From the NCBI GenBank assembly GCA_018607545.1, contig JABBBF010000204.1, positions 1 to 24,194 on the forward strand: a stretch of DNA of 24,194 bases, in the 5' to 3' direction. Shown here one piece after another: positions 1 through 7,916 of this stretch (positions are counted from its first letter, which is position 1; each line of letters starts with the position of its first letter). The notes beneath the pieces are model-generated. The model ran no database searches. It saw only the letters and a list, made by a program, of their open reading frames with translations, and had not been told where the DNA came from. A program made the translations under genes and the position numbers. The DNA comes from SAR92 clade bacterium (GTDB lineage Bacteria > Pseudomonadota > Gammaproteobacteria > Pseudomonadales > Porticoccaceae).

Positions 1-1916
1 GTATACCAAATCGGCGAACTATAAGCCCGTTCCTGGGTGATCATAGGTATTTCTTCTGGAATGTCTTTGAGACCAAAGAATTTCGCATCATAAGCAGTCC
101 ACCTCGGCGTAGGTATTTCCAGAACACGAAGGTAATAAAATGCCAGTTCATCGCGATCAAAGTCCGGATCCCGCCAAACCACAGCCAGTTCTGGATCACC
201 AATGCTATTGGTATAGCTGGCGTCTTTTACATCAACTGTAGAGCCGACGGCAGGCGCTCTTCCGTGTTTATCTACCGTTCGGCCGTCAGACAGGGCAACG
301 TTATAAATTCGCTCATGTAATTCGCCCTGGCTGTCATGCCAACCTTTAATCACCTGAACTCGATCAAGATTAGCGCCATCAGGGTCTTTTACTGCACGAA
401 TCAGAAAGGTGGGTGACTTTCCGTCAGCCGCATTCGCTAAATCGCCGCCCATGGGCACACCTTTGCTGTAGCCAATGCTGGCAAGGTCTGGCCGTAGAGC
501 CTCGTTTGGCTGGTAGTCCCAGCCACCAAAAAATCGCACTGTAATACGGGGCCCCGTGGAGGCATAGACTTCCCTGCGCTTCATCGCTGCAAACAGAGAT
601 TCACGGGTGTTTTCTTGGGCCCAGATAGCTGCGTAGCCTGACGCAGAGGATTCCCAGTTGCGCAATTCAGGAAACAAGCTCGGCAGCATAGGCTTGTTCA
701 TTCGCTCTGCACTTGGAGCATCAGCGGAAAACTTGCCGAAATAGTTATCTTCCTCTGCATTTGCTAGACCTGTATGCGAGTCGGTGCTACCAATCAAACC
801 AAATTTAAAAGGATTAACCTTGAAACTGGATTTTAATCTAAGCCCGAGCTTTAAAGATGAACGAGCATATTCATATTTTTTTAACTTAAGGGAGCCTGCC
901 TCCTCTGTGCCTTTTAAACTTTTCCCATACCAACTATTCCATTTCTCATAGTTTGCAAAGCGATCATTAGGAGATAATAAAGGGTGAGTTTCACTGTCAC
1001 CTTTTATCTGAGTGACTTCAATCAATGGTTCCCAGCGTTGACGAGTTTCAGAATAGGATTTAGTTAGCGATTGCCCATCATAGGTAGTTAAGGAAAACAT
1101 CTTTCCATAACTGAGATTACTGTTGTGAGGAATAGCCAGTACTGCACCGCCAGTTTCTTGCTCATATCTTTCAAAATATTCCCATAGCTTTTCCGGATTT
1201 TTACTATCATTTGCTGAAAATGGGATAGTTTTACTGGTTATATCGGCTCCATCTCTAAAAATAACTACCCTATGGAGGTTCGAAAATGTTGGAAGATTCC
1301 CAGGAATTATAGAGGGAGCATAATCTAGCGATGTCCACTCATAGCCAGCAAAAGCGGTAAAACTACCGGGTTTATTGTATAAATCGGCGGTTGCAATGAC
1401 TTTGTGCCAAACTGTTTTCAGAAATGGGGCATTGGTTTGTTCTAAAAGCGCATTAAAGTCCTCTAGTCCGTAGACATCACCTAGACGATGGCTATTCAAT
1501 ATCTTGTTATTTTCCCTGTATAAGCTAAGTAGCTGAGTACCCTGATTCGTTTCAATCAGATAAGGGTCTGCATGCCTAAGGCCATCAAGTACACCAAGCT
1601 CTTCGGCATGGTCAGCAATGACAAGAAAATCAAGAGGCCGATGCATTCGAATGAGCATGCCATTGTGCGCAACCAAACTATCTCCCCGCGCAAACCGATA
1701 AGCTTGATCCGGCGAGATAGATGAATTACCCATCAAATTGGCATCGAGAGAGATATTTGTATGTAAATGGGTGTCACCCCAGTAAACCTGCTGAGGAAAG
1801 TTGTTATCAGCATAGGGCGAGTAACTTTTTTCTGCCAATAGTTGTCCCGCCGACACTAACAATATTGTGCTAAGTAGAAAGTGAATCTGATTACATTTAA
1901 GCAGCACATTTATCAT
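1..1916 (-). CDS. DUF3604 (PHP-like) secreted protein, copy A; last codons lie beyond the window edge
   Basis: The reading frame is open from ATG at 1916 to the window edge; only about two residues and the stop are missing, judged from copy B. The N-terminus is a signal peptide: a basic/polar start, then a hydrophobic core ending near residue 28. Next comes YWGDTHLH, then ADHAE, a GYEW block, IPHNSN, GDSETHP and GSTDSHT. This His/Asp pattern resembles PHP-type metal-dependent hydrolases and is typical of DUF3604. The family has no firmly established substrate, so a periplasmic metal hydrolase role is inference. It lies tail-to-head with copy B on the same strand, 171 bp apart. From codon 426 to the end it is identical to copy B, while upstream the two proteins differ by many substitutions and small indels. 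The only visible difference in the last codons is position 2 (T here, C in copy B), giving Thr instead of Ala. No strong ribosome site precedes the ATG. Confidence 0.85.
   Translation of the reverse strand, partial: MINVLLKCNQIHFLLSTILLVSAGQLLAEKSYSPYADNNFPQQVYWGDTHLHTNISLDANLMGNSSISPDQAYRFARGDSLVAHNGMLIRMHRPLDFLVIADHAEELGVLDGLRHADPYLIETNQGTQLLSLYRENNKILNSHRLGDVYGLEDFNALLEQTNAPFLKTVWHKVIATADLYNKPGSFTAFAGYEWTSLDYAPSIIPGNLPTFSNLHRVVIFRDGADITSKTIPFSANDSKNPEKLWEYFERYEQETGGAVLAIPHNSNLSYGKMFSLTTYDGQSLTKSYSETRQRWEPLIEVTQIKGDSETHPLLSPNDRFANYEKWNSWYGKSLKGTEEAGSLKLKKYEYARSSLKLGLRLKSSFKVNPFKFGLIGSTDSHTGLANAEEDNYFGKFSADAPSAERMNKPMLPSLFPELRNWESSASGYAAIWAQENTRESLFAAMKRREVYASTGPRITVRFFGGWDYQPNEALRPDLASIGYSKGVPMGGDLANAADGKSPTFLIRAVKDPDGANLDRVQVIKGWHDSQGELHERIYNVALSDGRTVDKHGRAPAVGSTVDVKDASYTNSIGDPELAVVWRDPDFDRDELAFYYLRVLEIPTPRWTAYDAKFFGLKDIPEEIPMITQERAYSSPIWY
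3..641 (-). repeat. 639-bp identical direct repeat, unit A (3' third of DUF3604 copy A)
   Basis: Positions 3-641 match 2097-2735 at a constant offset of 2094 with no difference found on line-by-line reading. Similarity drops abruptly beyond 641, where the next base already differs and the proteins become clearly different. The repeat is entirely coding and carries no terminal inverted repeats or transposase, so it is not an insertion sequence. The other edge sits close to the window end, so its true limit is uncertain. Confidence 0.95.
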
Positions 1917-2030
1917 CCAATAATTGTATTAACTAAAAATACGTAGGACTCTACCCAGACCATCAGCGGAGATTTATGTACTTAAACAGTTTTTCTAAAT
2001 GAAGATTTCAGCAAGAAGATTCATAGATTT

Positions 2031-2055
2031 ATGCCGCTGAGATATTGAGCGGCAT
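2031..2055 (-). terminator. 8-bp stem hairpin between the two DUF3604 genes
   Basis: ATGCCGCT (2031-2038) and AGCGGCAT (2048-2055) are perfect reverse complements around a 9-base loop. The hairpin starts about 32 bases past the stop codon of copy B. It could slow or end transcription from copy B before copy A. There is no proper U-run behind it on either strand (the minus-strand continuation is AAATCT), so a classical intrinsic terminator is not shown. A processing or stabilising hairpin is equally possible. Confidence 0.4.
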
Positions 2056-2087
2056 GAATTATCCTATAATCCAGATAACCCTTATTA

Positions 2088-3947
2088 CTACGGCGCATAC
2101 CAAATCGGCGAACTATAAGCCCGTTCCTGGGTGATCATAGGTATTTCTTCTGGAATGTCTTTGAGACCAAAGAATTTCGCATCATAAGCAGTCCACCTCG
2201 GCGTAGGTATTTCCAGAACACGAAGGTAATAAAATGCCAGTTCATCGCGATCAAAGTCCGGATCCCGCCAAACCACAGCCAGTTCTGGATCACCAATGCT
2301 ATTGGTATAGCTGGCGTCTTTTACATCAACTGTAGAGCCGACGGCAGGCGCTCTTCCGTGTTTATCTACCGTTCGGCCGTCAGACAGGGCAACGTTATAA
2401 ATTCGCTCATGTAATTCGCCCTGGCTGTCATGCCAACCTTTAATCACCTGAACTCGATCAAGATTAGCGCCATCAGGGTCTTTTACTGCACGAATCAGAA
2501 AGGTGGGTGACTTTCCGTCAGCCGCATTCGCTAAATCGCCGCCCATGGGCACACCTTTGCTGTAGCCAATGCTGGCAAGGTCTGGCCGTAGAGCCTCGTT
2601 TGGCTGGTAGTCCCAGCCACCAAAAAATCGCACTGTAATACGGGGCCCCGTGGAGGCATAGACTTCCCTGCGCTTCATCGCTGCAAACAGAGATTCACGG
2701 GTGTTTTCTTGGGCCCAGATAGCTGCGTAGCCTGAAGCGCCAAATTTCCATCCAGCCAGACCGTCGGCTATTCCTTTTGCCGCACGATCATTACTGGGTT
2801 CATGCAGTGTTAGCTTGCCCCAAAAGTTCCTGTCATCTGCCGTCGACAGCGACGTATGAGAATCAGTACTACCGATCATGCCGAACTTGAATGGATTTAC
2901 TTCTAAGAATGATTCGAACTTAAGCCCTCGCTTTAGCGCAGAACGGGCATATTCATATCTTTTCTCCTCAACAGTCCAATTTGGATTTAGTGGATGACTA
3001 TTCCAGGTCTCATAGTCAGAAAATTCATCAGATGGTGAAAGTGATGGATGGGCTTCACTATCCCCCTTAATTTGCGTCACTTCATAGAGAGGCTCCCAAC
3101 GAGAACGTTGCTCCGCATATGTTTTACTTATAGGCTGACCAGAGTAAGTCGTGGGTGAAAACATAAGCCCACCACTTAAATTGCCATTGTGACCAATTGC
3201 AAGAACCTCTCCGCCAGTAGTAGCTTCGTACTCTCCCAGATAGCGCCAAAGTTCCTCGATGTCGGAACTCTCATTACTGGAAAAAGGCAGAACTTGGTTT
3301 GTTCTAATCGCGTCATCTTTGAAGATAACTACCCGATGAAGGTTGTAAGCCAGCTTCGAGAATGGCGTCCATTCATAGCCAGTAAATGCGGTGAATTTTC
3401 CGGGACTATTATTTGTATCTGCCACACCAACAACGGTGTTCCAAATCGAGGCTCTAAAGACTTTGCTCTTGACAACCTCTTCCGCACCATCTGGCGCAAA
3501 GGCACCCCATGTATTCCAGACAAATTCATGGGACTTACTCTTGGGTTCTGCTTGCAATAGCCTAGCCCACAGCTTTCCCACCTCAGTTGCTAAGACATTT
3601 TGATCCTCGGCTCTTATGCTGGATAAAACCCCCATATTTTCTGCATGATCAGCTACCACTAAGAAGTCCAATGGACGCGAAAGCTTTGCTGACATTCCAT
3701 TGTGGGCTATCACAGGCTCTCCTTTGGCAAAGCGATACGCCTGATCGGGACCTAAGCTGATATTGCCACCATAACCGTCTGCATCAACAGATAAAGTGGT
3801 ATGTAAATGAGTATCGCCCCAGTAAACCTGCTGAGGAAATTTGTTGGCAGCATGGGGCGAGTATCTTTCCTCAGTTAAAACCTGTACTGATGAGACCATT
3901 AATATAGTGCAAAGTAATAACTGAAGTTGAACCTCCTTAACTGACAT
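2088..3947 (-). CDS. DUF3604 (PHP-like) secreted protein, copy B
   Basis: The protein has 619 residues from the ATG at 3947. This start was chosen because it places a signal peptide (hydrophobic core about residues 8-24) at the N-terminus and aligns with copy A. A longer in-frame start at 4091 would add 48 unrelated residues. Putative metal-site motifs in order are GDTHLH (44-49), ADHAE (99-103), GYEW (190-193), GHNGN (252-256), GDSEAHP (295-301) and GSTDSHT (359-365), a PHP-like spread of His and Asp. The family is DUF3604, probably an exported metal-dependent hydrolase with unknown substrate. Residues 405 onward are encoded by DNA identical to copy A. The stop is TAG at 2088-2090. The gene is divergent from the SDR gene at 4228; the 280 bp between them must hold both promoters, and no convincing -35/-10 pair was picked there. 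Confidence 0.88.
   Translation of the reverse strand: MSVKEVQLQLLLCTILMVSSVQVLTEERYSPHAANKFPQQVYWGDTHLHTTLSVDADGYGGNISLGPDQAYRFAKGEPVIAHNGMSAKLSRPLDFLVVADHAENMGVLSSIRAEDQNVLATEVGKLWARLLQAEPKSKSHEFVWNTWGAFAPDGAEEVVKSKVFRASIWNTVVGVADTNNSPGKFTAFTGYEWTPFSKLAYNLHRVVIFKDDAIRTNQVLPFSSNESSDIEELWRYLGEYEATTGGEVLAIGHNGNLSGGLMFSPTTYSGQPISKTYAEQRSRWEPLYEVTQIKGDSEAHPSLSPSDEFSDYETWNSHPLNPNWTVEEKRYEYARSALKRGLKFESFLEVNPFKFGMIGSTDSHTSLSTADDRNFWGKLTLHEPSNDRAAKGIADGLAGWKFGASGYAAIWAQENTRESLFAAMKRREVYASTGPRITVRFFGGWDYQPNEALRPDLASIGYSKGVPMGGDLANAADGKSPTFLIRAVKDPDGANLDRVQVIKGWHDSQGELHERIYNVALSDGRTVDKHGRAPAVGSTVDVKDASYTNSIGDPELAVVWRDPDFDRDELAFYYLRVLEIPTPRWTAYDAKFFGLKDIPEEIPMITQERAYSSPIWYAP
2097..2735 (-). repeat. 639-bp identical direct repeat, unit B (3' third of DUF3604 copy B)
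   Basis: This is the partner of 3-641. Its upstream edge at 2735 is the first base of codon 405 (a Ser codon), just before the GYAAIWAQ block. Identity covers 213 codons including third positions, whereas the neighbouring coding sequence of the same two genes differs freely. That contrast points to recent gene conversion or recombination rather than selection on the protein. Confidence 0.95.
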
Positions 3948-4227
3948 TGATATTTCCCAAGTGAATTCAATTACTATCACTACGCAATAAGCTAATAAGA
4001 CATCATAAAATAATTCTGCAGTTAACCGGTTTTGATGTTGGCAGAATTCGGATATCTGAGTAGTAGATCGGTGTCTATTAAAGTTGGGCAAGCAGAAAAT
4101 ACTAATTGTTATTTTTCTTAAAAATAAGACACTACAAAGGCCCTATTTCCGAGCTAAAGTATTCCCTTATTAAACTGCGATAAATTGACTCATTTTTCTC
4201 AATTTTAAGCATGAAAAGGAAATCCTA

Positions 4228-5139
4228 ATGAAAGAAAACTTATCCATATTTGATTTAACTGGTAAAACCGCACTAGTCACGGGTGGTGCGGCTGGAATTG
4301 GCCGCGCTTGCGCAACAGCGTTGGCCATGGCTGGAGCAGATGTCGCAATAGCGGATGTCAATAAAGATCTCGGCGAAAAAACAGCAGCATCTTTAAGAGA
4401 GCTAGATGTAAAATCATTTTTTTTACGATGTGATGTGTCCAATGAAGAGCAAATTCAGACCATGATATCCTCTGTCGTCGAGGTATTCGGCAAGCTTGAT
4501 ATAGCGGTCAACAATGCCGGAATCGGTGTAATCAGTGATCAAGATGAGATTTTCCCGAAAAATGAATGGGATAAACTCATGGCTATAAACCTAGATGGAT
4601 TATGGCTTTGCGCCAAATACCAGGCGCAGCAGATGATTAGGCAAACTCCGACCGAAGGCAAAATCATTAATATCTCATCCATCGCTGGCGTTGTATCACT
4701 ACCCATGAGTAATGGCGCCTATGATGCATCTAAAAGTGCCGTCATTCACCTCACAAAACAACTTGCACTGCAGTGGGGGCGCTTCAATATCAACGTAAAC
4801 AGCATAAGTCCGAGTTATGTCCTGACACCTATGATGTCTCGTACTACTCTAAAATTTCGTCAACGGATTCGTGACACAACTCCGATGGGGCACATACAAC
4901 GGCCTGAAGACTTATATGGGCCCATTTTGTACTTGGCATCTGCAGCATCAGACTATATGACTGGTCAAAACTTGATCGTTGATGGCGGCCATACCTTGGG
5001 CCCCTGGATAGAGCCAGCCAGGAAGCGTGAAATACCCCCCCGAATCAACGTTAGGCAAGAACTAGTTGAAATGAAAAAAGACTTGGATGCCATGGGTGTT
5101 GCCTATGATGAAAACGGGCAGATCGATGCTGAAAATTAG
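4228..5139 (+). CDS. short-chain dehydrogenase/reductase (SDR 1), classical type with C-terminal extension
   Basis: A 303-residue classical SDR, expected to be a cytosolic NAD(P)-dependent alcohol/ketone oxidoreductase. The Rossmann glycine motif TGGAAGIG is at 18-25. Asp43 ends beta-strand 2, which usually favours NAD over NADP. NNAG is at 95-98, and the catalytic residues are Ser151, Tyr165 and Lys169 in YDASK. The usual SDR end (VDGGHTLG) is reached near residue 258. The remaining 45 residues form a charged tail (QELVEMKKDLDAMG and so on) that most classical SDRs, about 250 residues long, do not have. The ribosome site AAGGA (4216-4220) lies 7 bases before the ATG. The gene stands alone on the plus strand, divergent from DUF3604 copy B and convergent with the VOC gene. 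The substrate is unknown; FabG-like labels would be over-interpretation. Confidence 0.92.
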   Translation: MKENLSIFDLTGKTALVTGGAAGIGRACATALAMAGADVAIADVNKDLGEKTAASLRELDVKSFFLRCDVSNEEQIQTMISSVVEVFGKLDIAVNNAGIGVISDQDEIFPKNEWDKLMAINLDGLWLCAKYQAQQMIRQTPTEGKIINISSIAGVVSLPMSNGAYDASKSAVIHLTKQLALQWGRFNINVNSISPSYVLTPMMSRTTLKFRQRIRDTTPMGHIQRPEDLYGPILYLASAASDYMTGQNLIVDGGHTLGPWIEPARKREIPPRINVRQELVEMKKDLDAMGVAYDENGQIDAEN

Positions 5140-5180
5140 TGGGTTGCAACAAATATCCAAAAGGCTTCATCCAAACCATT

Positions 5181-5678
5181 TCATTTGCTGGAGGGATATA
5201 TCTTTTCTGGTGGAGGGAAAACGGTCCCTTCATCGGCCTTTCCGTACTCAGTAATGCAGGCTAAGCCCTTATCGGTGCCCAGGTAGCTATATGTGCCGGC
5301 GCCGAAAATACGGCCATTCTGAATTTCGTTGTAACCCTTTTCTTGGAAATGCGCCATAGTTTCATCAAAATCGTCCACGCCAAATTCAACATGATGTAGC
5401 CCTTCACCATGTTGCGCCAAATGTTCGGCATACAAACTCTCTCCACATAAGGGCTGAATAAGTTCTAATTCGACATCCCCTACACTTGCAATTGCGGCAA
5501 TAAAAGAATGCTCAATTACTTTTCCACGTAATTTCATATCACTCGAGTTTACAGGATCAATTGTATAAAAACGCCATGGTCCGATGCCAGCATCATCCCA
5601 ATAGCGCCTTGCTGTTGCCTCAGCATCTTTTACTACCATACCAATTTGATTTACTTTATTAAAAATAGGTCTTTGCAT
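5181..5678 (-). CDS. VOC/glyoxalase-fold protein
   Basis: A 165-residue protein of the vicinal-oxygen-chelate superfamily, closest in style to methylmalonyl-CoA epimerase and Glyoxalase_4 proteins. The first beta-alpha-beta unit begins VNQIGMVVKDAEAT. The second half contains LHHVEFGVDDFDETMAHF, followed by the conserved glyoxalase end with ITEYG. Candidate metal ligands are Glu72 (VELELIQP), His96 and Glu144. The first ligand, normally His in an HIGI motif, is Gln11 here. Gln can bind metal in this fold, so activity is possible but the metal preference may differ. AGAGGT lies about 9 bases before the ATG. The stop is 41 bp from the end of the convergent SDR 1 gene. A role in rearranging, epimerising or opening a pathway intermediate is inference. 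Confidence 0.85.
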   Translation of the reverse strand: MQRPIFNKVNQIGMVVKDAEATARRYWDDAGIGPWRFYTIDPVNSSDMKLRGKVIEHSFIAAIASVGDVELELIQPLCGESLYAEHLAQHGEGLHHVEFGVDDFDETMAHFQEKGYNEIQNGRIFGAGTYSYLGTDKGLACITEYGKADEGTVFPPPEKIYPSSK

Positions 5679-6030
5679 ACAACATTTACCTCTAGTCCAC
5701 TGAATTTTATCCGTCCACTTGTTTACTTAAAAGATTAAGTATCGGTCTTTAGGTCACCCATAAAGTTATAGGTTACACATCAACCCAGCATTTAAAAATA
5801 TTTAATTTTTTAGGAATACTTAAGGAAGTCTGAACTAGCCAATCGATCATATTTATGTACAAATTAAATTTCAATGTCGAAATAATTGGGCTGCTAAAAA
5901 ACTGGTGTTATACCAATTATATTTACTGGATATATTAGCCAGAGGAGATAGAACACGATTAAACCGGAACCTGAGGTAACCACTGATTTATACCGTATAA
6001 GCTTTTACACTATAACGAGATCTGATAACT
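5679..6030. other. 352-bp intergenic region between divergent VOC and esterase genes
   Basis: This AT-rich stretch must contain the promoters of the minus-strand VOC gene and the plus-strand esterase gene. A TATAAC at 6011-6016 could be a -10 for the esterase, but no good -35 sits at the right distance. No gene, long repeat or terminator hairpin was found. The run around 5790-5812 is nearly all A/T and may be a flexible promoter element. Confidence 0.5.
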
Positions 6031-7092
6031 ATGAGCAACCCAGAACAGCTAGCAAAGTTTGAACAGAAAATAGATCCTCAGCTTCGTGAACTACTCAGGG
6101 CTACACCAGACTTACTCCATGACCTACCGACTCTGCGTGAGATACAGGCACGGGTTAGCAATTATCTGTTGGAATACGGCGACAATATAAAGCATTCGTC
6201 AGAGGTCCTAATCTATGAAGCAGAGGTGCCCCGTACACAAACCAGTGCACCAGTAAAAATCCGTTGCTATGAACCCAAAAATCGTGAGCGCACTAGGGAT
6301 GATCAAGACAAACCTCTACCGGTTTTACTCTGGATTCATGGCGGCGGGTTTATTTCCGGAGATGTAAGATCCAATGACAATATCTGCGAAAACTTTGTGG
6401 TTCAGTGTAACTGCCTTGTGGTCTCGGCAGAGTATCGGCTGACACCTCAGCACCCCTATCCTGCAGGATTTGATGACTGCTATGCGGTTCTAGATTGGCT
6501 CGCCAGTAGTGGTGTTGAAGAGCTAAATATAGATAGTGACAGAATTGCTGTGGGCGGCTCGAGTGTTGGCGGTTGTCTAGCGGCCGGTATTGCGCTAAAA
6601 GCCTGCGAAACTGATGGCCCTAAGATCAAACATCAACTGCTACTAATTCCGGTACTCGATGACCGCCACATAACACAGTCAAGCCGAGATATAACCGATC
6701 ATCGGGTGGTTTGGAATCGCGATCTATCAATGCTCGCCTGGGATGGTTATCTCCATGATGTCTTTGGTGAGACGCCTAGCTATGCGGCTCCAGCCCGGAC
6801 AAAGACCATACCCAACCTGCCCAGCACGTTTAGCTCGGTGGAAGAACAGGATATCTTGCGCGATGAATCCATTGTCTATGCTCAGCGCCTGATGCAAGCC
6901 GGCGTGAACACCGAGCTGCACGTCTACCCTGGCACTTTCCATGGGTCTTTTATGGATGTGCCTGAGGCCGATGTTAGCAAACAGCATATGGCAGATGTTT
7001 TTAATTCCTTGAAAAAAGCGCTGAGTGAAAATTTGGACAGTGAAGATGCTGATTGCGGCATACTAAAAGACTGGTTTGAAACTCCTGTCTGA
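6031..7092 (+). CDS. alpha/beta hydrolase, hormone-sensitive-lipase type esterase
   Basis: A 353-residue alpha/beta hydrolase of the bacterial HSL (family IV) esterase group. The oxyanion motif HGGGF is at 103-107. The nucleophile elbow is GGSSVGG (175-181) with Ser178 as predicted nucleophile. The acid is Asp274 in EEQDILRDE, and the base is His304 in GTFHGSF. The usual elbow in this family is GDSAGG, so Asp is replaced by Ser177. No signal peptide is visible, so the enzyme should be cytosolic and act on imported small esters or lactones. The gene ends 19 bp before the stop of SDR 2, which is transcribed towards it. Only a weak GAGA precedes the ATG as ribosome site. The substrate is unknown; the neighbourhood suggests it opens or deacylates the compound the operon degrades. 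Confidence 0.92.
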   Translation: MSNPEQLAKFEQKIDPQLRELLRATPDLLHDLPTLREIQARVSNYLLEYGDNIKHSSEVLIYEAEVPRTQTSAPVKIRCYEPKNRERTRDDQDKPLPVLLWIHGGGFISGDVRSNDNICENFVVQCNCLVVSAEYRLTPQHPYPAGFDDCYAVLDWLASSGVEELNIDSDRIAVGGSSVGGCLAAGIALKACETDGPKIKHQLLLIPVLDDRHITQSSRDITDHRVVWNRDLSMLAWDGYLHDVFGETPSYAAPARTKTIPNLPSTFSSVEEQDILRDESIVYAQRLMQAGVNTELHVYPGTFHGSFMDVPEADVSKQHMADVFNSLKKALSENLDSEDADCGILKDWFETPV

Positions 7093-7111
7093 GTTCATTG
7101 AAAGAGCGATA

Positions 7112-7897
7112 TCACATTGTTAAACCGCCATCTACAACCAGCTTGACCCCGGTTATATGATGGGCTTCATCCGATGCAAGAAATAGCACGGCATTGGCGA
7201 TATCCTCAATCTCCTGAAATTCACCCTGTGGTATTTCAGCCTGGTACTCTGCCAATAACGCGGCTGATGAAGTTGTCGACTTATCTATTCGCCCTGCTGT
7301 AAGACGATTAATCATCGCCGTTTTAATGACACCAGGGTGAATTGAGTTGCAACGGATTTTTGAGCCATCAGTGGCGCAATGCATAGCAACTGATTTGGTC
7401 ATATGGCGGACTGCGGCTTTACTTGCTCCATAAGCCATATTGTTGGGCGTAGGTTCCAAAGAGCCAATAGAAGATATGTTGATGATACTGCCGCCTCCGC
7501 TTGCTCTGATCAACGGAATCGCGGAGCGGCAACCCAAGAATACTCCCTCTACATTAATTCGATGTATCAATTGCCAGTCCGCTAGAGTTGCGGTTTCTGG
7601 CGTAGACACTGGGTTACCCTCAATACCAGCATTGTTCACTAGGATGTGTAGCTCTTTATACTGCTCCTGTATAGCCTTTATTACATGGTTCCATGCGTTT
7701 TCGTCACTGACATCTTGGTGGATAAATCTGCAACCCAGAGCCGCTGCCTCAGCCTCACCAAGGGACTTATCAATATCCGTTATTATCAGGTTAACGCCGC
7801 TTAAAACCAGTGCCTGGGATATCCCTCGCCCCAATCCTGACGCGCCCCCTGTCACTAATGCCACTTTGTTTTTTAAACTAGGCGAATATAAGGTCAT
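7112..7897 (-). CDS. short-chain dehydrogenase/reductase (SDR 2)
   Basis: A 261-residue classical SDR. TGGASGLG is at 16-23, Asp41 suggests NAD preference, and NNAG is at 88-91. The catalytic triad is Ser143, Tyr156 and Lys160 in YGASK, and the protein ends normally with VVDGGLTM. The ATG at 7897 is preferred because TTGGAA lies about 6 bases upstream; a GTG two codons earlier (7903) is the alternative and would be too close. This is the last gene of the minus-strand operon, 19 bp after the EthD-like gene. The overall style (IHPGVIKT, then a long substrate loop at 195-222) resembles hydroxysteroid and cyclic-alcohol dehydrogenases, but that does not fix a substrate. The likely role is oxidising a secondary alcohol to a ketone. 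Confidence 0.9.
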   Translation of the reverse strand: MTLYSPSLKNKVALVTGGASGLGRGISQALVLSGVNLIITDIDKSLGEAEAAALGCRFIHQDVSDENAWNHVIKAIQEQYKELHILVNNAGIEGNPVSTPETATLADWQLIHRINVEGVFLGCRSAIPLIRASGGGSIINISSIGSLEPTPNNMAYGASKAAVRHMTKSVAMHCATDGSKIRCNSIHPGVIKTAMINRLTAGRIDKSTTSSAALLAEYQAEIPQGEFQEIEDIANAVLFLASDEAHHITGVKLVVDGGLTM

Positions 7898-7916
7898 ATG
7901 CACAGTTCCAAGTTAT

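Noticed and set aside
1..2735. Insertion sequence or mobile element explaining the 639-bp repeat
   Set aside because: The repeat is wholly in-frame coding DNA of two homologous genes, with no transposase, terminal inverted repeats or target duplication.
3189..3603. Open frames on the plus strand and a second minus frame inside DUF3604 copy B
   Set aside because: They are shadows of a clearly coding frame with family motifs, and the encoded peptides have no recognisable features.
3948..4091. 48-residue N-terminal extension of DUF3604 copy B
   Set aside because: The ATG at 3947 gives a clean signal peptide and matches the start of copy A; the extension has no counterpart there.
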